Below are positions 1 to 5,326 of a stretch of DNA of 12,265 nt, piece after piece (positions within the stretch are counted from its first letter, which is position 1; the number at the start of each line of letters is the position of its first letter). Both the position numbers and the translations under genes were made by a program. The notes below the pieces were generated by a model, which was not told the DNA's origin, made no database searches, and saw only the letters and a program-made list of their open reading frames with translations. Source of the DNA: Bacillota bacterium (GTDB lineage Bacteria; Bacillota; Clostridia; Lachnospirales; Cellulosilyticaceae); contig JAEWMQ010000006.1 in NCBI GenBank assembly GCA_023393125.1, positions 1 through 12,265 on the forward strand, read 5' to 3'.

Positions 1-25
1 ATCAGGATATAAATAACTACTACTA

Positions 26-31
26 TATAAT
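26..31 (+). promoter_or_regulatory. Candidate -10 box (TATAAT) of the hairpin element
   Basis: A perfect TATAAT lies 2 bases before the first base-paired position of the long hairpin at 34-215, so a start point near 37-39 would fall at the base of the stem. No convincing -35 is seen at the expected place (about 3-8), and there is no TG extension. The position relative to the hairpin is the main support. Confidence 0.45.
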
Positions 32-33
32 AC

Positions 34-215
34 GAGGAGGAGGGATATCTGGAAGGGTGACTTGGGAGAATTTTTTAGAGGCACTTGGCGAACGTTTTGG
101 ATGGGTTTTAGCACGAGTGTTTGACCAGCGGGAGTTTTCGTGCGTTCATCCAAATAAATGAGCCTAGTGCCTCAAAAAATTTGAACCGGAACACTGGAAG
201 ATAGCCCTTCTCCTC
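34..215 (+). ncRNA. Long imperfect hairpin, candidate structured RNA or palindromic repeat
   Basis: The two ends pair over 17 bases: 34-50 with 199-215, with one mismatch and one G-U. A second helix pairs about 70-91 with 162-182, including GAGGCAC/GTGCCTC and a T6/A6 run. A third pairs TTTGGATG (about 96-103) with CATCCAAA (147-154). An inner stem GCACGA (111-116)/TCGTGC (138-143) closes an apical loop of about 21 bases. The segment is visibly richer in G and C than the AT-rich flanks, typical of structured RNA in such genomes. Size (about 180 nt) and rod shape with internal loops resemble 6S RNA, but I cannot match a family by eye. There is no clear U-run terminator after it. A dispersed palindromic repeat is the main alternative. 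Strand is chosen from the TATAAT at 26-31. Confidence 0.5.
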
Positions 216-365
216 TCATTTCCGCCCATCAGCTTTTCTCGTAAATGCCCCTACAAACTTCTAATTGTAATAAGTGCCTAAATAGTTACCGTTTACTTTA
301 TGCTATTATTTATATAAGTATAAAGATGTTCTTTAACAAAAATTTAAAAAAAATTTACATAGCTA

Positions 366-374
366 TGCTATAAT
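366..374 (+). promoter_or_regulatory. Extended -10 promoter-like site (TGCTATAAT)
   Basis: TGCTATAAT fits the TGnTATAAT extended -10 consensus exactly. TTTACA at 354-359 is too close (9 bases) to be its -35, so recognition would rest on the extended -10 element. It lies about 170 bases before the gene at 545. Confidence 0.35.
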
Positions 375-408
375 TAAAATAATGCAATAATAAATATATC
401 AATCAACC

Positions 409-436
409 TTGCTATCTCTTATTTGTGCTGTATAAT
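409..436 (+). promoter_or_regulatory. Sigma-A-like promoter, TTGCTA-16-TATAAT
   Basis: TTGCTA (409-414) and a perfect TATAAT (431-436) are 16 bases apart. Transcription from here would give a leader of about 100 bases before the start codon at 545. It would be a distal promoter in tandem with the one at 485-513. Confidence 0.5.
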
Positions 437-484
437 TTAAGTAAAATCAGATAAAATAAAGAGATAGGAAAAGTGATATTGATA

Positions 485-513
485 TTGTTATAAAACTTAG
501 AAATTGATATAAT
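485..513 (+). promoter_or_regulatory. Gene-proximal promoter, TTGTTA-17-TATAAT with TGn extension
   Basis: TTGTTA (485-490) and TATAAT (508-513) are 17 bases apart, and TGA before the -10 box makes it an extended -10. A start point near 520 leaves a short leader with the AAGGAG at 531-536. The in-frame ATG at 512 lies inside this -10 box, which argues for translation starting at 545. Confidence 0.6.
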
Positions 514-544
514 GTTCTATACGGAACGAAAAGGAGCTGAAACT

Positions 545-907
545 ATGAAAACAAGATGGAAAGAGTTCCCACTAACAGTTGAGGAGGTTAGAGAACTAAT
601 GAGAAAAGATGATCATAAAAAAGGCACATGGATTGCTATAGCCATTGGTGTTGTCGCTATATTAGTAGCTGTTGTCATTTGGGTTGCAAAGAAAAGAGAA
701 AAAGATTTAGAAGAGCACTACGAATATTTTGATGATGACTTTGATGAATTAGATGAAAACTACGAAGAGTTCGATGAAAGCATCTATGAAGATGATGACG
801 ATGACATAGAATATGTTAAAATTAAAGATTTTATGAACTATGCTGAAGATGAAAAAGAAGATCTAGCAGAAGAAGGTTCAGAAGAAGTAGAAACAGAAGA
901 AGAGTAA
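545..907 (+). CDS. Small single-pass membrane protein with a highly acidic tail
   Basis: The 120-residue product begins MKTRWKEFPLTVEEV. The start at 545 is chosen because AAGGAG (531-536) lies 8 bases upstream, and the earlier in-frame ATG at 512 falls inside a -10 box. A short, partly charged N-terminal part (about 30 residues) is followed by one hydrophobic segment of about 20 residues (core IAIAIGVVAILVAVVIWV) and then KKREK, so the positive-inside rule puts the tail in the cytoplasm. The C-terminal two thirds is dominated by Asp and Glu, including a run of five Asp, with several Tyr and Phe and almost no basic residues apart from a few Lys. I recognise no family. The tail could bind cations or a basic partner, but that is speculation. 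It has its own promoter and terminator, so it looks monocistronic. Confidence 0.8.
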   Translation: MKTRWKEFPLTVEEVRELMRKDDHKKGTWIAIAIGVVAILVAVVIWVAKKREKDLEEHYEYFDDDFDELDENYEEFDESIYEDDDDDIEYVKIKDFMNYAEDEKEDLAEEGSEEVETEEE

Positions 908-914
908 GTAGAGG

Positions 915-947
915 GGGGCTGTTGCAAATAGGCAATGGCTCCTTTTT
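915..947 (+). terminator. Rho-independent terminator after the small membrane protein gene
   Basis: An 11-base stem pairs 915-925 (GGGGCTGTTGC) with 932-942 (GCAATGGCTCC), allowing G-U pairs, around a 6-base loop. TTTTT follows at 943-947, with a further T-rich stretch to about 959. It starts 7 bases after the stop codon. Confidence 0.8.
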
Positions 948-984
948 AGTTCTTTTCTTCGGGGATGCATTTTAAATAAAAATA

Positions 985-993
985 TGCTACAAT
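985..993 (+). promoter_or_regulatory. Possible topB promoter, extended -10 (TGCTACAAT)
   Basis: TGCTACAAT resembles TGnTATAAT with one mismatch. No good -35 is seen. It would give a leader of about 120 bases before topB. Of the signals between the preceding terminator and topB it is the best match. Confidence 0.35.
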
Positions 994-1066
994 TAATACA
1001 AAAAGATGAACTTATCCTTAGGCACAATGCATTTCTTTGTGTCTATTTTATCGAATAGGAAAGTAT

Positions 1067-1090
1067 ACATTCTTATCATGATAGGTATGT
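1067..1090. promoter_or_regulatory. 24-base dyad in the topB leader
   Basis: An imperfect palindrome is centred on TCATGA: 10 of 12 positions pair as Watson-Crick and one as G-T. It ends 13 bases before the AGAGGAGG of topB. It could be an operator or, in the mRNA, a small hairpin near the ribosome binding site. No regulator can be named. Confidence 0.3.
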
Positions 1091-1120
1091 TGCATAAGAT
1101 TAAGAGGAGGTACGTTAATA

Positions 1121-3358
1121 ATGAAAAAGGTAATCATTGCAGAAAAACCGTCAGTAGCTAAAAATATAGCAGATGCATTTGATATTAGAACAAAAAGAGA
1201 CGGTTATTTTGAAGGGGAAGACTATCTGATTACATGGGCCTTTGGACACTTATTGCAACTTTATGATGCAAAAGACTATGATGAAAGCATGAAAAGCTGG
1301 CGTCTTGAAAAATTTCCTTTTATTCCAGAGGAATTCAAATACAAAGTAAAAAGTGATAGCAAGAATAAAGCGATAGAAGATGCAGGTGCTAGAAAACAGC
1401 TCAATATTATAAAGAACTTGATAGATAGGGAAGATGTAGAAGGTGTTATTTCGGCAACTGACTTTGACAGGGAGGGGCAAGTCATTGGGGATGAGATCTT
1501 TTTATATTTTAATGAAAAGAAACCTGTATATCGTATACTTTTAAATGAATGGACACCAGAAGAAGTGAAAAAGGGCATTAGTCAATTAAGGCCTAATGAA
1601 GAAATGAAATCACTTCAAGATGCAGGGATTGGAAGACAATGGGCAGACTGGATGATTGGGATTAATCTAACATCGGTTGCAACAGTGAAATATAACTCGG
1701 GCAGTAAAAAAATCTTAAATATTGGTAGGGTATTATTGCCAACTTTAAAAATTATTTATGACCGAGATAAAGAAATTGAGCAGTTTGAAGCATCTACCTA
1801 CTATAAGCTTCTGGCAAATTTTAAAACGAGTCAAGATGAAGTATTTGAAGGAACTTATTATGAAAAGGATGAGGAAGGCAAAGATAATGAGAAGTTCGAC
1901 AATAAAGCTACTTTGGAGAGCATGGTAGAACTTATCAAAAATAAGCCAGCACAAATCGTAGAAAAGCAAGTAGAGAAAAAGAAGGAATATGCACCATTTT
2001 TATTTAATTTGTCTAATTTGCAAGGGTATATTACAAGTAAATATAAAGGTTGGACTTCTGATAAGGTGCTAAAGGTGGCTCAATCTCTTTATGAAAAGAA
2101 ATATATTACTTATCCTAGAACGGGGAGTTTGGCTTTAGAGGAAAGTTTAAAGGGGAGAACCAAAAAAGTGTTAGATACACTCAAAATAGGTCTCCCTTAT
2201 GAAAGTCAAATTTGTTTTGTAGATCATAAACGTATATTTGATAATAGTAAGGTAGAAAGCCATAGTGCTATTGTTCCAACTTATATCATACCTAAAAGTT
2301 TAACACCGGATGAACAGGTGGTTTATAATGCTGTTAAAAATCGTTTTCTCATGCAATTCTTACCTATAGCAGAATTTGAAGAAACGAAGTTGGTTACTAA
2401 GATCATTGATGTGCCAGAAGAAAGCTTAAAAGGTGTATTTATTTCAAAAGGAAAAGTACAACTAGTAGAAGGCTGGCGTATTGTAGAAAAATTTGAAGCT
2501 AAAGGCACCAAAGAAGGCAAGGAAAATAAAGATACTTTACTACCACAAGTGATACAAAATGAAATGATAGAAGTGAAAAAAGCCAATGTGGCTGAAGTAA
2601 CTAGAAAACCGCCTAAAGCACATACAGAGAAAACACTACTTCGTGTGATGGAGACATGTGGAAAAAGCTTTAAGGGGGATGAAAAAGAAGAGGGTAAGGA
2701 AGAAAGTGAAGAAGATACCCTCAAGATGATGGCAAGTATTTTAAGTGGTTTTAGTATTGGAACACCCGCTACACGTGCAGAAACTATTAAGAAACTGAAG
2801 GATGCGGAATATATTAGGGCAAAAGGAAAAAGTTTAATATGTACAGACTTAGGAAAAGCTCTAGTAGAAACATTTCCAGCAAAGCAGTTACTTGACCTAG
2901 AATATACAGGGCGATTGGAGAAAACTTTATCTGATATTGAAAAGGGTAAATTCCAAAAGGATGAATTCTTAAGTATGATTAAAGCCTTTACAGAAGAAGC
3001 TGTTGAGGCTATTAAAAATGATACAAGGGTATTAAGTGGTACAAAAGTTGAAGTTCCTAAAAATATGGAGCCAGTAGGGGTTTGTCCTGTGTGTGGAAAT
3101 GCTGTAGTAGAAAATGAAAAAGCATTTGGTTGCGTGAACTGGAAGAGCGGTTGTAAGTATACCATTTGGAAAAATGATAAGTATATTACAATGTTAGGGA
3201 AGAGCGTCACACGTCAAATGGTAGAACTATTACTTAAAAATGGAAAGGTAGGCTTTCGTAATCTCAAGGGGCGTAATGGTAATACGTATGCGGCTTATCT
3301 TAAATATGTTAAAAATGATCAGACAGGATACTTTAACTGGGAGCAGGAATTTATATAA
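1121..3358 (+). CDS. topB: DNA topoisomerase III (type IA)
   Basis: The 745-residue type IA topoisomerase cuts and passes single DNA strands, relaxing negative supercoils and decatenating replication or recombination intermediates. The N-terminal Toprim domain starts with the IIAEKPSVA motif (Glu8) and has the metal-binding ATDFDREGQ motif (Asp114, Asp116, Glu118). The catalytic tyrosine is Tyr331 in YITYPRTGS. A later IGTPATRAETI motif belongs to the same fold. The C-terminus carries a CxxC...CxnC zinc-ribbon-like element (Cys655, Cys658, Cys671, Cys678) followed by a basic region. An acidic, Glu/Lys-rich insert lies around residues 523-535. The length is somewhat more than the 653 residues of the E. 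coli enzyme. GAGGAGG at 1104-1110 sets the start. It has its own terminator and no mobile-element genes beside it, so I read it as the chromosomal copy. Confidence 0.95.
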   Translation: MKKVIIAEKPSVAKNIADAFDIRTKRDGYFEGEDYLITWAFGHLLQLYDAKDYDESMKSWRLEKFPFIPEEFKYKVKSDSKNKAIEDAGARKQLNIIKNLIDREDVEGVISATDFDREGQVIGDEIFLYFNEKKPVYRILLNEWTPEEVKKGISQLRPNEEMKSLQDAGIGRQWADWMIGINLTSVATVKYNSGSKKILNIGRVLLPTLKIIYDRDKEIEQFEASTYYKLLANFKTSQDEVFEGTYYEKDEEGKDNEKFDNKATLESMVELIKNKPAQIVEKQVEKKKEYAPFLFNLSNLQGYITSKYKGWTSDKVLKVAQSLYEKKYITYPRTGSLALEESLKGRTKKVLDTLKIGLPYESQICFVDHKRIFDNSKVESHSAIVPTYIIPKSLTPDEQVVYNAVKNRFLMQFLPIAEFEETKLVTKIIDVPEESLKGVFISKGKVQLVEGWRIVEKFEAKGTKEGKENKDTLLPQVIQNEMIEVKKANVAEVTRKPPKAHTEKTLLRVMETCGKSFKGDEKEEGKEESEEDTLKMMASILSGFSIGTPATRAETIKKLKDAEYIRAKGKSLICTDLGKALVETFPAKQLLDLEYTGRLEKTLSDIEKGKFQKDEFLSMIKAFTEEAVEAIKNDTRVLSGTKVEVPKNMEPVGVCPVCGNAVVENEKAFGCVNWKSGCKYTIWKNDKYITMLGKSVTRQMVELLLKNGKVGFRNLKGRNGNTYAAYLKYVKNDQTGYFNWEQEFI

Positions 3359-3362
3359 AGAT

Positions 3363-3407
3363 AAAAAAGCTACTAATGAAATGATGATCTTCATTAGTAG
3401 CTTTTTT
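3363..3407. terminator. Strong bidirectional terminator after topB
   Basis: A perfect 18-base inverted repeat (3363-3380 with 3390-3407) surrounds a 9-base loop. The arms begin with A6 and end with T6, so it would work in both directions. It begins 4 bases after the topB stop codon. Confidence 0.93.
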
Positions 3408-3421
3408 GTGTGTCAAATGAC

Positions 3422-3472
3422 TATAGATGACAACATGTTATATCTAAAAAAAAAACATATTGTGAGTCTATA
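3422..3472. repeat. Imperfect inverted repeat with A-rich loop
   Basis: The arm 3422-3439 (starting TATAGATGACAAC) pairs with 3454-3472 (ending GAGTCTATA), with one bulge and two mismatches, around a 14-base A-rich loop. It lies just behind the topB terminator. It could be a second weak hairpin, an operator-like dyad or a remnant. No function can be assigned. Confidence 0.4.
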
Positions 3473-3638
3473 ATCCTAAATGTTTTTTTTGCATTATAGT
3501 AAGAGACAGGAGATGAATTTAAGTAGATCTTGAAATATTTTGGCATAGGACATTTGTTAGGTAACAACCTGTCAGCATGTAATGAGATTTTCCTAGGTAT
3601 CTTGAAGAGCAGTATGAGTATAGAAATAACAGGTAATA

Positions 3639-3741
3639 TTAAAAATCGCCTTTGCTTGAAAAAAAGTATTACAATCAACTGACTTTACTATAAATGGGGA
3701 TATTGATTCATAGGTTTAAGTGAAAAGGTGGCGATTTTTAA
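3639..3741. repeat. Inverted repeat spanning about 100 bases upstream of the esterase operon
   Basis: TTAAAAATCGCC at 3639-3650 is matched by its exact complement at 3730-3741. Weaker pairing continues inwards (CCTTTGCTTGAA against TTAAGTGAAAAGG with bulges). The whole forms a stem-loop of about 103 bases placed in the likely leader of the esterase operon. It could be a regulatory RNA structure or a small MITE-like element. The sequence alone does not decide. Confidence 0.4.
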
Positions 3742-3760
3742 AATATAGGAGCTAAAAACC

Positions 3761-3847
3761 TTGAAAGATAAAGGTTGGAAATTCCTAGAATTTATTAAAG
3801 ATAAAGGAGGGGAGATACTTAGTTCTGATAGATGTAGATGTTATTGA
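3761..3847 (+). CDS. Possible 28-codon leader ORF (TTG start) before the esterase gene
   Basis: An open frame of 28 codons begins with TTG at 3761, with AGGAG (3747-3751) 9 bases upstream, and stops with TGA at 3845-3847. The stop is 4 bases before the AGGAGG of the esterase gene. The peptide begins LKDKGWKFLEFIKDKGG, with KDKG twice, and ends in DRCRCY. It could be a translated leader, a small secreted or regulatory peptide, or chance. The TTG start and short length keep confidence low. It overlaps no other gene and would be co-transcribed with the esterase operon. Confidence 0.25.
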   Translation: MKDKGWKFLEFIKDKGGEILSSDRCRCY

Positions 3848-3863
3848 TTATAGGAGGTATGAG

Positions 3864-5285
3864 ATGAATAGGAAGAAAATGATAGGGATTATAGGAAGTA
3901 TTGTATTAGCTACCACAAATATAGTTGGTAACGTCTTAGCAACAACAGTAAATGCAAATAATGTACAAACGGTGAATGCTATATATTCATCCCAGATAGG
4001 TATTGATGTGGCCAATACAACAACAATAAGTGAAACGATTAATCAAACTTATACAGTTAAAGCAACTAAAACACCCATTGATTTATCTAAATTAGAAATT
4101 CGTTATTATTTTAATCAGTCACAAGATAAAGAAATGAATATGTGGTGTGATCATGCAGCTTTACAGTTAAATGTGGCACCTTGGTACAGTGAATTAACTT
4201 CAAAAGTAGATATGAGTATGAAAAAAGTTGATGGGAAGTATTTGTGTACCTTAAAAGTGAATGATAAAGGAATGCTAGGAGTAGGTACAGGTAGCATGAA
4301 TATTTCAATACGTATCGCTAATAAAGATTGGTCAAAAATAAACGGTTTTTCTGCATGTTTAGCAGAGATACTATATGATGGAAATGTTATAAGTACGACT
4401 AATTACCAGGAACAAAATCCTTCGGAAGGGGAGCAACCTTCGACAGGAGGTAGTGAACCAACGCAAGGAAATATATATGATGTAGCTATTAATCCTTATG
4501 ATGTACCAAGCAATTTTGATAAATATATAGAAGGTAACCTATATGGTAAGCTTGAAAAAGTGAGTTATTATTCTAAAACAACAGGTACAATGAGGAAATG
4601 TAATATTATTACGCCAGCTAACTATTCAAAGGATAAAACATATCCTGTACTCTATTTATTACATGGTATAGGAGGGACTGAAGATGAGTGGTTATATGGT
4701 GGTGCAAATAATATTATTGGTAATTTAATAAAAAGTGGTAAAGCACAAGAAATGATTGTGGTTATTCCTAATATCCGTGCAAGTAAAAACGATGGAGTAC
4801 CCTCAAATGCTTTAAGTGCAGAAAATATTGCTGCTTTTGATAATTTTATTAATGATTTAAGAAGCGATTTAATGCCTTTTATTGCACAAAATTATTCCAT
4901 AAAAACTGGTCCTCAAAATACAGCTATTGCAGGTTTATCCATGGGCGGACGTGAGTCATTGTTTATTGGATTTTCTATGTTAGATACCTTTGGGTATATA
5001 GGTGCATTCTCACCTGCTCCGGGATTACTTCCAGATAAGGGATTGAATTATCCAGGACAATTTAGAGAAAGTGAATTTACAATACCACAAGGTGCTAATG
5101 TACCAAAAGTAGTTTTAATCTGTAATGGCAATACGGATAGTGTAGTAGGAACAGTACCTACCTACTATCATGATACTCTAGTGAAAAATGATGTAAAACA
5201 TTTCTGGTATACAATGAACGGCGATCATAATTTTGGTGTTTGGAATAATGGTCTTTATCATTTCTGCCAGTATTTATTTAAATAA
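3864..5285 (+). CDS. Secreted feruloyl esterase (CE1) with N-terminal CBM3-like module
   Basis: The 473-residue secreted esterase probably hydrolyses ferulate ester links on arabinoxylan. Residues 1 to about 27 are a signal peptide ending near NVLA. Residues about 38-182 resemble a CBM3 cellulose-binding module: DLSKLEIRYYF, then a WCDHA motif (Trp94), then RIANKDWS. A Gly/Ser/Pro/Glu-rich linker (about 183-203) leads to an alpha/beta-hydrolase domain (about 205-473) of the esterase D/CE1 type. It has YLLHGIGG for the oxyanion region, the nucleophile Ser359 in GLSMGG, probable acid Asp425 in NGNTDS and His455 in GDHNF. The esterase part closely resembles, from memory, the feruloyl esterase domain of Clostridium thermocellum XynZ. 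Acetyl-xylan esterase activity is the main alternative. AGGAGG (3852-3857) sets the start. It is first in an operon, 41 bases before the GH10 gene. Confidence 0.88.
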   Translation: MNRKKMIGIIGSIVLATTNIVGNVLATTVNANNVQTVNAIYSSQIGIDVANTTTISETINQTYTVKATKTPIDLSKLEIRYYFNQSQDKEMNMWCDHAALQLNVAPWYSELTSKVDMSMKKVDGKYLCTLKVNDKGMLGVGTGSMNISIRIANKDWSKINGFSACLAEILYDGNVISTTNYQEQNPSEGEQPSTGGSEPTQGNIYDVAINPYDVPSNFDKYIEGNLYGKLEKVSYYSKTTGTMRKCNIITPANYSKDKTYPVLYLLHGIGGTEDEWLYGGANNIIGNLIKSGKAQEMIVVIPNIRASKNDGVPSNALSAENIAAFDNFINDLRSDLMPFIAQNYSIKTGPQNTAIAGLSMGGRESLFIGFSMLDTFGYIGAFSPAPGLLPDKGLNYPGQFRESEFTIPQGANVPKVVLICNGNTDSVVGTVPTYYHDTLVKNDVKHFWYTMNGDHNFGVWNNGLYHFCQYLFK

Positions 5286-5326
5286 TAAGATGATTTATAT
5301 GATGAAAAGGATAGGAGATGGGTTTT

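Larger units (their letters stand above)
218..484. other. AT-rich gene-free stretch upstream of the small membrane protein gene
   Basis: No open frame with a ribosome binding site is seen. The part after about 280 is strongly AT-rich and holds two promoter-like signals, listed separately (366-374 and 409-436). The part from 218 to about 270 continues from the hairpin and has no recognisable structure of its own. Confidence 0.5.
3408..3760. other. Gene-free stretch between topB and the esterase operon, with two inverted repeats
   Basis: No open frame with a convincing ribosome binding site is seen on either strand. Two hairpin-forming repeats, listed separately, occupy 3422-3472 and 3639-3741. 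No clear sigma-A promoter for the downstream operon could be assigned. The isolated TATAAT at 3469-3474 has only an A-run where its -35 should be. Confidence 0.5.

Noticed and set aside
34..215. SRP RNA, RNase P RNA or tmRNA for the hairpin element
   Set aside because: The SRP tetraloop/GGAAG-type helix 8, the conserved RNase P core and a tmRNA tRNA-like end with a tag frame are all absent on inspection.
2323..3210. Long open frame on the - strand opposite topB
   Set aside because: It lies wholly opposite the well-supported topB gene. The product is Ser/Phe-rich low-complexity sequence without a recognisable motif, as expected for the complement of an AT-rich coding strand.
1121..3358. topB as a marker of an integrative conjugative element
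   Set aside because: Conjugative elements often carry topB, but no relaxase, integrase, VirB4-like or att-like sequence is seen. The gene has its own terminator next to unrelated genes.
3276..3473. 65-codon + strand frame overlapping the end of topB
   Set aside because: It runs through the topB 3' end and the terminator hairpin, and its second half is only translated hairpin and A-run sequence.
3421..3678. 85-codon open frame on the - strand between topB and the esterase gene
   Set aside because: It would start with TTG without a ribosome binding site and overlaps the inverted repeats. No domain is recognisable.
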